From Lachnospiraceae bacterium (lineage in GTDB: Bacteria; Bacillota; Clostridia; Lachnospirales; Lachnospiraceae), in contig CABJAM010000009.1 in assembly GCA_902363555.1 (NCBI GenBank), positions 109,711-173,710 on the forward strand: a stretch of DNA of 64,000 bases, in the 5' to 3' direction. Below, one piece after another: positions 35,404 through 44,344 of the stretch (position 1 is its first letter; every line of letters begins with the position of its first letter). The notes below the pieces were generated by a model. That model saw only the letters and a list, made by a program, of their open reading frames with translations. It made no database searches and was not told the origin of the DNA. Position numbers and translations under genes: made by a program.

Positions 35404-37003
35404 ACAGATGCGGCTTCTTATTGTCGATGATCAGACCAGTGTGGTGCAGGGCCTGTTATGCGGAATCGACTGGAGCGCTCTTGGTATAACACATGTATTT
35501 GAGGCGTACAATGCGTTTGAAGCCAGGGAAATACTTATGAAGGAGACTGTGGATATCCTGCTGTGTGATATCGAGATGCCCGCTCAAAGCGGACTGGAGC
35601 TGCTGCACTGGGTAAGAGCGGTCAATATAGAGCTGGAGTGCATTTTTCTCACGGCCCATGCGGACTTTGAGTATGCCAGGCAGGCGCTGGCGATGCAGAG
35701 TTTTGATTATATTGTCCAGCCGGCGCCCTATCCGGCCATTGAAGCTGCGGTGGTCCGCGCTTCGCAGAAGGTCCTCAAAAGACGTGAGGAGGCTTCAGTA
35801 TTTGAATATGGACGTGTGATATCTGAAAATGATTACCGGCTGGCCGGTCAGATTTTCAACGATTTTCTGGAAAAAAATATTGATGAAAAGCAGTATGACA
35901 GCTACGCATCCCTGGGGGATGTGCCGGAACGGCAGCAGACCGGATGCCTTGCCGCCTTTCAGATATTATCCTGGGAAAAGGATGTGGCTTCATTTAATCA
36001 GACCTTTCTTGAAGGCATATTGGAAAATGTCATCGGGGAAATGTTTGCGCCTTATGCGCAGAAGATCGTCCTGTACGGTCTTTCAAGAGACCGGTTTCTG
36101 TTTGCAGCCTATGGCCGTGAAGCGTATGTTATGGATGACGGCGCGGTCCGGCGCCAGCTTTTTAAAACCTTAGAAAAGTTTGAGGAGGTTCTTAAACTCA
36201 CGGCTGCCTTTTATTATAAAGCCTCTGAGAGTGTTTCTGAAATGCCGGAGCTTAGGCAGGCGCTTGTGCGGGCTATGGATAAAAATGTTATTCTCAAAGA
36301 AGGCGTATTTTGTATAGATGACTTAGGCGCGCCGCCGGAAGGCGCCGATGTGGGCGCCGGTTTTGGCCGGTGGTCAGCCATGCTCTCCGGCAAAATGGTG
36401 GACGCTGCTCATAAGGATATGATCGACTACCTTGATTTTTATACGAATAGTGGAAAGCTGGACGATAAGTTTCTGTGGAAATTTTATTCGGAATTTAATC
36501 GTATGTTTTATGCCGCCGCCGATGACGCTTCGATCCATCTCTACGATATATTTTCCGGAGCCGATGATGCACGGACTTACAGTGAGGCCTACACATCCGT
36601 CACCCATATGAAGCAGTACATTGACCGGGTTCTGGACTATCTGAAAAATAACCAGGCCTCGGGGATGGAGCAGGAGAATCATATCGAGCTTGTGAAGCGT
36701 TATATCCATGAAAATCTGGACAGGGATATTCACAGAGAAGATATTGCCCGGCATGTCCATTTAAATGAAGACTATCTGTCACGTATATTTAAAAGAAAGA
36801 TGGGAACATCCCTGAAGGAATATATTGTTACCGAAAAAATATCAGTGGCCCAGCAGATGATACGCACCACGGCGCTGCCGATCAGCTTTATTGCCCTGAA
36901 AATCGGTTACAGCAATTATTCACATTTCTCAAAGACATACAAAAAGGTGACCGGGATATCTCCGACAGAGGAACGCAAGGAAGATATGAGGGAAAATAAT
37001 TAA
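35384..37003 (+). CDS. YesN-type response regulator (receiver plus AraC DNA-binding)
   Basis: About 539 residues. Receiver domain at the N-terminus (LLIVDDQTSVVQGLL, phospho-Asp in LLCDIEMPAQSG at about residue 62), a long middle region, and a C-terminal AraC domain (REDIARHVHLNEDYLSRIFKRK, ISFIALKIGYSNYSHFSKTYKKVTG). The start is debatable: ATG 35384 abuts GGGAGG, while TTG 35393 has that site nine bases upstream; both overlap the kinase gene end. It is the partner of the YesM-type kinase and likely activator of the solute-binding protein and permease genes that follow. Confidence 0.92.
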   Translation: MKGLNDKQMRLLIVDDQTSVVQGLLCGIDWSALGITHVFEAYNAFEAREILMKETVDILLCDIEMPAQSGLELLHWVRAVNIELECIFLTAHADFEYARQALAMQSFDYIVQPAPYPAIEAAVVRASQKVLKRREEASVFEYGRVISENDYRLAGQIFNDFLEKNIDEKQYDSYASLGDVPERQQTGCLAAFQILSWEKDVASFNQTFLEGILENVIGEMFAPYAQKIVLYGLSRDRFLFAAYGREAYVMDDGAVRRQLFKTLEKFEEVLKLTAAFYYKASESVSEMPELRQALVRAMDKNVILKEGVFCIDDLGAPPEGADVGAGFGRWSAMLSGKMVDAAHKDMIDYLDFYTNSGKLDDKFLWKFYSEFNRMFYAAADDASIHLYDIFSGADDARTYSEAYTSVTHMKQYIDRVLDYLKNNQASGMEQENHIELVKRYIHENLDRDIHREDIARHVHLNEDYLSRIFKRKMGTSLKEYIVTEKISVAQQMIRTTALPISFIALKIGYSNYSHFSKTYKKVTGISPTEERKEDMRENN

Positions 37004-37036
37004 AAGTCAGAAAGAGAATAGGAAAGGTCGGATTTT

Positions 37037-37070
37037 GCCAAGCGGGATTTACCTGCTTGGCTTCTTTTGT
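37037..37070 (+). terminator. terminator after the two-component genes
   Basis: GCCAAGC and GCTTGGC enclose an 11-base loop, followed by TTCTTTTGT. It sits between the response regulator and ABC importer genes, allowing separate control of the importer. Confidence 0.65.
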
Positions 37071-37175
37071 CTGAAAAAGTCAGAAAATGACATGGTATAG
37101 TCATTTGAATTACAGCGTTTTTTCAGGTTAAGGTATAAAATAGAGCTATCTTAAAAAATAACAGGAGGGATTTAC

Positions 37176-38807
37176 ATGAGAAGGTTATTGGCAATTATTA
37201 TCAGTTTATGTATGAGTATGGCGCTGCTTGCAGGCTGTGCAGGAGGCGGCAAAAATCCACCCGCAGGCCAGGCGCCGGAGACAACAAAGGACAGTAAAGA
37301 CACGGCAGTGAAGGACGGCGAAGACGCTGTGGATAGCGAATACGCCGGCTCCAAAAAGGATTCCGAAAGCAGCGGCGGGAACGCCGATGATAGTAACGGC
37401 GGCTGGAGCTATGATTTTTCAGACCGCCCACACTATACGATTAAAATTATGATGTTCGGTGACGCCAACTCCGAGGACTGCGATGCGGTTGCGGCAAAGC
37501 TCAGTGAAATCACAGAGGAAAAGCTCAACGCGGATGTGGAGCTGGTGCGTGTCGGCTTTGGCTCCTTTGAGACACAGTTGAATCTGGCGTTATCTTCCGG
37601 TGAGGAACTGGATATATTCAATCCTCATGCCATGGGTCTGACAACATTTGTAAACAATGGGCAGATTAAGGAGCTGGACGAGCTGCTGGATACCTACGGT
37701 AAACAGTTGAAGCAACTGATCCCTGAGGAAGACTGGCAGTGTACATCCGTCAATGGAAAGATTTATTCCGTGCCGTCCAACAAGGAAAAGGCTCATGGTA
37801 TAGGTTTTATTATGAGAAAAGATATTTTGGACGAGGTTGGCATGACCGTGGCGGATATTCATAATCTGGATGATCTGCACGACGTTCTTGTTAAGGTTAA
37901 AGAGAGCCATCCGGACCTGTACCCGATCGTGACCAATTACGGCAGTCTTTTCTACTCACTGCCCATAGATACCCTGGGAGATTCCAATAACCTGGGTGTA
38001 TTGACAGATCCATATAACAGTGATTCTCTGACTGTTGAAAATTTTTATGAGTCCGATTTTTATAAGGAGATCTGCACGCGGATGTATCAGTGGAATAAGG
38101 AAGGTCTGCTCATGCCGGATGGCTCCACCAACTCTGAGGGGGCAAAGCAGTTGATCAAGGCAGGAAAGGGCTTCGGCCAGTTTATTAATGAGAACCCTGT
38201 GACGGAGACGGAACGCTCCCTGGCCTGCGGAACCGATATGGTTTACTGGGAATATAAGCAGCCGATCTCCATGACCGATGATGCGGCTTATGGTATGTGT
38301 ATCGGTGAAAATTCCGGCGACCCGGAGCGGGCCATGGCTCTGCTTGAGCTGATGTATACAGATTTTGAGGTGTCCAATCTGGTCATTAACGGTATCGAGG
38401 GCATGCATTACCAGATCGTTGATAAGGAGAACAACATTATCGATTACCCGGAAGGGAAGGATATATCCAATGTGGGTTATTCGCGCTACCCCTATGGCTG
38501 GCCCAATGAGCAGTTAAGTATGGTATGGAACGGTTACAGTCTGGATATTTGGGAGCAGTACAGCAGGTATAATGACTCTGCGATACAGTCACCGGCCAAG
38601 GGATTTATCTTTGATAATTCCGGTGTGCTCAATGAAATTTCGGCCTGCTCTAATATTGTGGGTAAATACAATAATGCACTGCTGTGTGGTTCTCTTGATC
38701 CGGATGAGGTGCTTGAAAAGTTTAATACGGAGCTTTATGACGCCGGGCTTGATACTATTATGAAAGCAAAGCAGGAGCAGCTTAATGCCTGGGCACAGAG
38801 TAAATAA
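37176..38807 (+). CDS. sugar ABC transporter solute-binding lipoprotein (LipO/DUF3502 type)
   Basis: Surface receptor of a carbohydrate importer. 543 residues: lipobox LLAGC at about residues 17-21, a Ser/Asp/Lys-rich linker to about residue 85, then the binding fold with VGFGSFETQLNLALSSGEELDIF. The C-terminal part has LSMVWNGYSLDIWEQYSRYN and later repeats typical of the DUF3502-bearing LipO group. CAGGAGGG precedes the ATG. It heads an operon with two permeases. The sugar is unknown; relatives take up large or modified oligosaccharides. Confidence 0.93.
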   Translation: MRRLLAIIISLCMSMALLAGCAGGGKNPPAGQAPETTKDSKDTAVKDGEDAVDSEYAGSKKDSESSGGNADDSNGGWSYDFSDRPHYTIKIMMFGDANSEDCDAVAAKLSEITEEKLNADVELVRVGFGSFETQLNLALSSGEELDIFNPHAMGLTTFVNNGQIKELDELLDTYGKQLKQLIPEEDWQCTSVNGKIYSVPSNKEKAHGIGFIMRKDILDEVGMTVADIHNLDDLHDVLVKVKESHPDLYPIVTNYGSLFYSLPIDTLGDSNNLGVLTDPYNSDSLTVENFYESDFYKEICTRMYQWNKEGLLMPDGSTNSEGAKQLIKAGKGFGQFINENPVTETERSLACGTDMVYWEYKQPISMTDDAAYGMCIGENSGDPERAMALLELMYTDFEVSNLVINGIEGMHYQIVDKENNIIDYPEGKDISNVGYSRYPYGWPNEQLSMVWNGYSLDIWEQYSRYNDSAIQSPAKGFIFDNSGVLNEISACSNIVGKYNNALLCGSLDPDEVLEKFNTELYDAGLDTIMKAKQEQLNAWAQSK

Positions 38808-38836
38808 TCGGTTTAAAACCCTTGGGAGTGAGCATC

Positions 38837-39787
38837 GTGTATGAAGTAAAACAGATGAATGCGCAGCCGGCAAAACGCCGGCGCGCAAAAAATAAACGCT
38901 ACTGGCCGCTGTATTTGATGATGCTTCCGGGAATGCTGTATTTGTTCATTAACAATTATATCCCCATGGCCGGAATTATGATCGCATTTAAGCAGGTCAA
39001 TTATAAAGTAGGTATATTGAGAAGTCCATGGGTGGGCTTGAAAAATTTTGAGTTCCTTTTTAAGACCAACGACGCCTGGATCATTACCCGAAATACGATC
39101 AGCTATAATCTTGTCTTTCTGATCGTAGGCCCCCTGATCGCTATCTGTGTGGCTATCCTGCTCAGTGAGCTTACGGCGGAGCTGTCAAAAAAGGTGTATC
39201 AGACCATTATTCTGGTGCCTTACCTGATTTCCATCGTGGTCGTCAGCTATCTGGTCTATGCATTGTTTGCCACGGAATCAGGATTTATCAATAACAGTAT
39301 TCTTGGAATCTTTGGGGCGGAACCGGTGAGCTGGTATTCGGACGCTAAGTACTGGCCGGTGATCCTTGTCCTCGTCCATATATGGAAAAGCTTTGGATAC
39401 AGCACCATCATTTATTATGCCACACTGGTAGGCATTGACCGGAGCTATTATGAGGCGGCGGCCATTGACGGCGCCAGCCGGTGGAAGCAGATCGTGCACA
39501 TCACTCTTCCGGGGCTGAAATCCACCATTATCACACTGACACTGATGTCCATAGGAAAGATGTTCTATTCGGATTTCGGCCTGTTCTATCAGGTGCCTAT
39601 GGATTCCGGAGCACTCTATGATGTGACAAATACGATCGACACCTACGTTTACCGGGGGCTTATGAAGCTGAACAATGTGGGTATGTCCTCGGCGGCCGGG
39701 CTGTATCAATCGCTGGTGGGATTTATCCTGGTGTTGACGGCAAATCTGGTAGTCTCCAAAATCAGTAAGGAAGATGCACTCTTTTAG
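38837..39787 (+). CDS. sugar ABC transporter permease (LplB type)
   Basis: About 316 residues, six membrane helices. Conserved ABC permease loop: YYEAAAIDGASRWKQIVHITLPGL (EAA motif, about residues 203-225). The start is GTG 38837, supported by GGGAGTG just upstream; the frame also runs back to TTG 38822. It pairs with the permease that follows after 17 bases. No ATP-binding gene is nearby, as is usual for this subfamily, which borrows a shared MsmK-type ATPase. Confidence 0.93.
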   Translation: MYEVKQMNAQPAKRRRAKNKRYWPLYLMMLPGMLYLFINNYIPMAGIMIAFKQVNYKVGILRSPWVGLKNFEFLFKTNDAWIITRNTISYNLVFLIVGPLIAICVAILLSELTAELSKKVYQTIILVPYLISIVVVSYLVYALFATESGFINNSILGIFGAEPVSWYSDAKYWPVILVLVHIWKSFGYSTIIYYATLVGIDRSYYEAAAIDGASRWKQIVHITLPGLKSTIITLTLMSIGKMFYSDFGLFYQVPMDSGALYDVTNTIDTYVYRGLMKLNNVGMSSAAGLYQSLVGFILVLTANLVVSKISKEDALF

Positions 39788-39804
39788 AAAGGCGGTGAAG
39801 CATT

Positions 39805-40692
39805 ATGGTTTCCAACGGAAAAGCATTTCAGGTGGCAGCACATGTGATTATGATAATATTGTGCATATTCTGCCTGTTTCCCTTTGTCATGCTGATCGTG
39901 TCGTCGCTGACCGACGAAACGACGCTGATCCGCGAAGGGTATTCAATCCTGCCCCGGTCGATCAGCTTTGCCGCTTACAAATATTTATTCGTAAGCTCAA
40001 AAGCCATTACCCGGGGGTATATCATCACCATTGGTGTTACGGTGATCGGTACATTGATCAATCTGATATTGACGACATTGCTGGCATACCCGTTGTCTCG
40101 GAGAGATCTGCCCCATCGGAGCGTCTTCTCCTTTATCATATTTTTTACAATGCTGTTTAACGGCGGGGTGGTGCCCTCGTATATTATGTGGACGCAGTAC
40201 TTCCATATAAAAAATACATATGCGGCGCTTATTGTTCCGAACCTGTTAATGGGAGCGTTCTATGTCATTATGATGAGGACCAATTTTTCGGCCAATATTC
40301 CGGATGCGGTGATCGAGGCGGCACGGATCGACGGTGCGGGTGAGGGGCGTATCCTCACTCAGATCGTTTTACCCATGTCACTTCCGATCATTGCCACGCT
40401 GACCCTTCTGGTGGGGCTTCATTACTGGAATGACTGGATCAACGGACTGTACTATATAAGTAAGGATAAATATTACAGTATTCAGGTATTGCTCAACCGT
40501 ATGCTCCAGGATGTGCAGTATCTTATGAGCAGTTCATCCTCTGTGGGCGCGGATGCTATGGGAAATGCCATTCCGGCCACGGCCATAAAGATGGCGGTGG
40601 CTGTTGTGGGGGCGCTGCCGGTGTTGGTCGTTTATCCTATATTTCAAAAATATTTTGTCAAAGGTATAACTATCGGAGCAGTTAAAGGGTGA
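39805..40692 (+). CDS. sugar ABC transporter permease (LplC type)
   Basis: 295 residues with six helices and the EAA loop VIEAARIDGAGEGRILTQIVLP (about residues 170-191). The N-terminus FCLFPFVMLIVSSLTDE is typical of the second permease of the Lpl group. AAAGGCGGTG precedes the ATG. It forms the membrane channel together with the preceding permease and is followed within six bases by the PHP-domain gene, so transport and downstream catabolic genes are one operon. Confidence 0.93.
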   Translation: MVSNGKAFQVAAHVIMIILCIFCLFPFVMLIVSSLTDETTLIREGYSILPRSISFAAYKYLFVSSKAITRGYIITIGVTVIGTLINLILTTLLAYPLSRRDLPHRSVFSFIIFFTMLFNGGVVPSYIMWTQYFHIKNTYAALIVPNLLMGAFYVIMMRTNFSANIPDAVIEAARIDGAGEGRILTQIVLPMSLPIIATLTLLVGLHYWNDWINGLYYISKDKYYSIQVLLNRMLQDVQYLMSSSSSVGADAMGNAIPATAIKMAVAVVGALPVLVVYPIFQKYFVKGITIGAVKG

Positions 40693-40698
40693 ATTTAA

Positions 40699-41430
40699 AT
40701 GAAAATAGAAATGCATGTACATACAAGTGAAGGGAGTCTTTGCGGAAAGGTGGCAGCCAGTGAGGTCGTCCGGCAGTATGCCGGTGCCGGATTTGACGCG
40801 ATTGTGCTGACCAATCATTATGGCGCGATGATCGTCGATGGTTTTGAACATGAAGCGGTCGGTAAATGGGAGGGATTTGGAGATACGCCGCAGGAGCGGT
40901 CAAAGAGGTATCTCAAAGCCTGGCGCAGCGCCTGTGAGACGGCAGATATACTGGGAATAAAGGTTTTCCTGGGGATGGAGCTGACACTGACCGGGGGTGT
41001 TGAGGATTACCTTCTCTATGGCATTGATGAGGACTTTGTATTGAGACATTCGGATATTTATAAGGAGCCCCTGACGGAGGTTGCCCGGATATGCAGGGCG
41101 GAGGATATCTTACTCATACAGGCCCATCCGTGCCGTGACGGCTATCCGGGGTTCAGCCGGGAATGCCGGCTTCAGGATGCCCGGCTTTTGGACGGCGTAG
41201 AGCTGAACCAGAGTCCGGACCATGGCAATAATAACGATAAGGTATGGCAATGGATCCGGGAGCATCCGGGTAAGCTTGTGACCGCGGGAAGCGATTACCA
41301 TAAGCCCCATTTTCTCGGGTGCGGGTGGATTGAAACGGAAGATGACGTTGAAAATATCCGTGAGCTTGTGGACTGCCTTAAAGCACGGCGGTATCACTGC
41401 TATTCTAAAATGGAAGGGCGGCTGATTTGA
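40699..41430 (+). CDS. PHP-domain metal-dependent hydrolase, copy 1
   Basis: 243 residues. The PHP metal ligands are all visible: HxH in EMHVHTSEGS, TNHYG, the Glu in GMELTL, the His in QAHPCRDG, and GSDYHKP near the end. PHP proteins hydrolyse phosphoesters or act on small phosphorylated substrates. A close paralogue lies at 43110-43844. It is the first gene after the permeases and overlaps the ThuA gene by one base, so it belongs to the sugar operon and may act on the imported compound after phosphorylation. The actual substrate is unknown. Confidence 0.87.
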   Translation: MKIEMHVHTSEGSLCGKVAASEVVRQYAGAGFDAIVLTNHYGAMIVDGFEHEAVGKWEGFGDTPQERSKRYLKAWRSACETADILGIKVFLGMELTLTGGVEDYLLYGIDEDFVLRHSDIYKEPLTEVARICRAEDILLIQAHPCRDGYPGFSRECRLQDARLLDGVELNQSPDHGNNNDKVWQWIREHPGKLVTAGSDYHKPHFLGCGWIETEDDVENIRELVDCLKARRYHCYSKMEGRLI

Positions 41431-42278
41431 TGATTAAAGTGACCGTTTGGAATGAATTTGTACAGGAGCAGATGGATGAGCAAAAGGCCCTGGAATTTTT
41501 TCCGGATAAAGCGCAGGAGCCGCTGCGCCGGTGGCTGGTGGAAGGCGCAAAGGAGATCTGTAATCTCCATTCCGGTGGCATCCACCATACATTGAAGGCG
41601 CTGCTGGAGGAGGATGCGGATATAAAGGTCTGCCACATCGCCACGCTGGATATGGCGGAGTGCGGCCTAAGCACCGAGGTGCTGGAGGATACGGATGTGC
41701 TTGTATGGTGGGCCCATATTGCCCATGACCAGGTTCCGGATGCGACCGCGGAGCGCGTGAGAGATCATGTGCTGCGCGGAATGGGCTTTATCGGTCTGCA
41801 CTCGGCGCATCCAAGTAAGCCTATGCAGCGGCTGCTTGGAACAAGCGGAACGCTTCAGTGGCGTGAGGGTGATTTTTGCCGGGTCTGGAATACGTGCCCG
41901 ACACATCCCATTGCCGCCGGTATACCGGCCTCGTTTGAGCTGGAAGAGGAAGAGATGTACGGCGAATTTTTTGATATACCAAAGCCGGACGATCAGGTAT
42001 TTATAAGCTGGTACCGGGGCGGTGAGGTTTTCCGTTCCGGCTGCACGTGGACGCGGGGGTATGGAAAAATGTTTTACTTCCAGCCGGGGCACGAGACGAA
42101 TAAGTCTTATTTTAATGAAAATGTCCGCCAGATCATCCGCAACGCGGTGCATTGGGCGCAGCCGGCCGTGCGGGTGGCTGAGCTTGCCTGTTATAATGCC
42201 GCTGTTTCGCCGGAGGACTGCCGGTCAGAGCTTTCCATGGGGAAGGCGGAATGGAATATTAAAGGTGGAGGGGAATAA
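41430..42278 (+). CDS. ThuA domain protein (trehalose-utilisation type)
   Basis: 282 residues with a class I glutamine-amidotransferase-like fold. ThuA features: VTVWNEFVQEQ at the start, TDVLVWWAHIAHDQV, GFIGLHSAHPSKPMQRLLG, and FYFQPGHETNKSYF near the end. In rhizobia ThuA works with ThuB in disaccharide oxidation to keto sugars. ATG 41430 overlaps the PHP stop (TGATG) and is preferred to TTG 41427. Role here: modification of the imported sugar, inferred from the operon only. Confidence 0.87.
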   Translation: MIKVTVWNEFVQEQMDEQKALEFFPDKAQEPLRRWLVEGAKEICNLHSGGIHHTLKALLEEDADIKVCHIATLDMAECGLSTEVLEDTDVLVWWAHIAHDQVPDATAERVRDHVLRGMGFIGLHSAHPSKPMQRLLGTSGTLQWREGDFCRVWNTCPTHPIAAGIPASFELEEEEMYGEFFDIPKPDDQVFISWYRGGEVFRSGCTWTRGYGKMFYFQPGHETNKSYFNENVRQIIRNAVHWAQPAVRVAELACYNAAVSPEDCRSELSMGKAEWNIKGGGE

Positions 42279-42953
42279 ATGAAGGATATCCTGATGAGCC
42301 AATTCATATATATGCCCCGTATCCTTTTAGCCCTGATCTGCGGGATGGCTCTTGGTTATGAACGAAAGCGCCAGATGAAGACAGCTGGTGTAACAACGCA
42401 TGCCATGGTAGCTGCAGCAGCAGCGCTGATGATGGTCGTGTCGAAGTACGGCTTTTTCGATGTGACCGTTTTTGACAGCGTACAGCTGGACCCGTCGCGT
42501 ATTGCCGCCGGTGTGGTGACCGCCATCAGCTTTCTGGGCGCAGGAGTTATTTTCAACCGAAAGATGAATGTGAGCGGGTTGACAACTGCCGCCGGCTTGT
42601 GGATGACTGTGGGCATTGGTGTCGCTGTGGGCTGCGGCATGTATGGCGCCGGTGTGGCTTCTACGGTAATCATACTTATACTGCAGGCGGTGGTCCACTG
42701 GCGCCGCAGTCTTTATAAGCCGCCGGTTATGGAATGTATTGAGCTTGTGGTGGAAAAACACCAGGATATAGGGGCTATTCTTGAGGAGATATCCGGATGC
42801 CGTAAAAGTATGATTACCAATATGTCCGTTTCACGGCAGGCAAACGGGCGGATGAAGGTGAAAGTCTATGCCAGCCACGCCAATACTTATTCCATTGAGA
42901 ATACTATAAAATTTATGGAATCAATGCCGGAGGTAGTCTCTGTTAAATATTAA
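42279..42953 (+). CDS. MgtC/SapB family membrane protein
   Basis: 224 residues: about five hydrophobic helices in the first 150 residues with the family signature LALICGMALGYERKRQMKTAGVTTHAMVAA region (key residues GxE, TAGxxTH), VVTAISFLGAGVIF and GLWMTVGIGVAVG, then a soluble ACT-like C-terminal domain (ECIELVVEKHQDIGAILEEI...). Members relate to magnesium limitation and virulence in some bacteria. It starts directly after the ThuA stop with GGAGGGG upstream, so it is translated with the sugar operon, an odd partner. Confidence 0.9.
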   Translation: MKDILMSQFIYMPRILLALICGMALGYERKRQMKTAGVTTHAMVAAAAALMMVVSKYGFFDVTVFDSVQLDPSRIAAGVVTAISFLGAGVIFNRKMNVSGLTTAAGLWMTVGIGVAVGCGMYGAGVASTVIILILQAVVHWRRSLYKPPVMECIELVVEKHQDIGAILEEISGCRKSMITNMSVSRQANGRMKVKVYASHANTYSIENTIKFMESMPEVVSVKY

Positions 42954-42974
42954 TACAGTCACCGTCATTTTATC

Positions 42975-43003
42975 GTAACAGTTCAGCTTGTCTGAACTGT
43001 TAC
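42975..43003. repeat. palindromic repeat, family P1
   Basis: GTAACAGTTC, nine bases, GAACTGTTAC: same arms and spacing as 2335-2363. It sits between the MgtC gene and the second PHP gene. Confidence 0.8.
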
Positions 43004-43109
43004 ATTTTGCTGCAGTACCTCTTGGAATCCCTCTGAAAATAGTATATACTATACCGATAGAATATAGAGGTATGGATGTAGTTTCCATGCGATGAAAGAG
43101 GGTTTTTTG

Positions 43110-43844
43110 ATGAAGATCGAGATGCACGCGCACACCAGTGAAGGCAGTTCCTGCGCAAAGGTGGAGGCTGTGGAAGCTGTAAAAATGTACGCAGAGGCCG
43201 GTTTTGATGCGATGGTCATAACGAATCATTATGGACGGGCGATTGTGGAGGACAGAGATTACGGCGATGCCGTCTGGAAGGGCTTTGGGGAGGACCCGAA
43301 AGTGCGTTCCGAAGCGTATTTAAAGGGATGGCGCCGTGCTAAAGCAGCAGGAGATGCCCTTGGCATAAAGGTCCTTCTTGGGATGGAGCTGACGCTGGAT
43401 CAGGGTGTTGAGGATTTTCTGCTTTATGGCATTCCCGAGGATTTTGTGCTGCGTCATTCGGATATTTTCCAGTGGCCGCTGGAAAAGGTGTATGAGCTGT
43501 GCAGCCTGGAGGGGATTGTTGTGATACAGGCCCACCCGTGCCGCGCGGGCTCCGTTTTCTGGGGGAGCCCGGACTGCCAGATCCAGGATGAACGGTTTTT
43601 GGATGGCGTGGAACTGAATCAGGTCCAGGACCATAATAATAATAATCCCAAGGTTCTGGCATGGACCAAGGTTCATCCGGAAAAGATCGTTATTATGGGC
43701 AGTGATTTTCATAAGCCCCATAATGTGGGCTGCGGCTGGATCGAGACGGAACGAGATATCCAAAGTATGGATGATCTGGTGGCGTGTCTGAGGGACAGGG
43801 ATTTTCGGTGCTGCTGCAAGGACGCGGAGCTGGCCGAAGCGTAA
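43110..43844 (+). CDS. PHP-domain metal-dependent hydrolase, copy 2
   Basis: 244 residues and clearly paralogous to 40699-41430: EMHAHTSEGSSCAKVEA, TNHYG, GMELTLDQGVEDFLLYGI, QAHPCRAG and GSDFHKPHNVGCGWIE align block for block, with all metal ligands kept. ATG 43110 follows GAGGG. A possible promoter region precedes it (after the P1 palindrome), so it may be controlled separately from copy 1. Two diverged copies within 2.5 kb suggest related but different substrates. Confidence 0.86.
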   Translation: MKIEMHAHTSEGSSCAKVEAVEAVKMYAEAGFDAMVITNHYGRAIVEDRDYGDAVWKGFGEDPKVRSEAYLKGWRRAKAAGDALGIKVLLGMELTLDQGVEDFLLYGIPEDFVLRHSDIFQWPLEKVYELCSLEGIVVIQAHPCRAGSVFWGSPDCQIQDERFLDGVELNQVQDHNNNNPKVLAWTKVHPEKIVIMGSDFHKPHNVGCGWIETERDIQSMDDLVACLRDRDFRCCCKDAELAEA

Positions 43845-43859
43845 TAAACCCGGAGGATT

Positions 43860-43924
43860 AACAGTTATGCCGTCGTAAACGTTAGATTATTTTAAATTTT
43901 AACGTTTATGACGGCATAACTGTT
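43860..43924. repeat. 24-base inverted repeat
   Basis: AACAGTTATGCCGTCGTAAA... (43860-43883) pairs with ...TTTATGACGGCATAACTGTT (43901-43924) across a 17-base loop with one or two mismatches. No T-run follows. The outer ends resemble the P1 arm AACAGTT. It lies in the 500-base gap before nrdD. Confidence 0.75.
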
Positions 43925-44144
43925 ATGTGGTTTTATGGATTAAAGTGTCTATAACCTGTTTGGATGCGATAAAAAAGTGATTGTACAGGAGTGCAGATAG
44001 AAAAAAGGTAGAATCGACAAAATGGTCTGCAATTGCGCTCGTCATGTTTTTGTTACATTTGCCATGTTGACAGATTTTGGGGTATGTGAGGGAGAAATTT
44101 TATAACGGCGGAAATGGGCATAAATTGGGCGTTTTATGGACATA

Positions 44145-44184
44145 CAATATCTAGTGTTAAAATTTGATTGAAAACTATATTTTG
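44145..44184. promoter_or_regulatory. NrdR box pair upstream of nrdD
   Basis: CAATATCTAG (44145-44154) and CTATATTTTG (44175-44184) each match the CWATATNTWG core of the NrdR box, and their starts are 30 bases apart, close to three helical turns as known NrdR pairs are. NrdR is the ribonucleotide reductase repressor, so this fits the gene downstream. Confidence 0.7.
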
Positions 44185-44217
44185 TATATTTTTTGGCTGG
44201 ATTTTTAAATGGGGCGG

Positions 44218-44226
44218 TGCTATAAT
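44218..44226 (+). promoter_or_regulatory. extended -10 promoter of nrdD
   Basis: TGCTATAAT is a perfect extended -10 element; the -35 region is poor. It lies about 120 bases before nrdD and just downstream of the NrdR boxes, so bound NrdR would sit at or upstream of the polymerase. Confidence 0.6.
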
Positions 44227-44344
44227 GAATGGCGTACGATTTGGAGCTGCTTCCGGACGTGTACGGCAGCGTGACCATACAGAGGGGTCGAACTGTTACA
44301 GGGAAGCGGCATTGACTTGAATTATTTGAAGGAGATCTTGTGTA

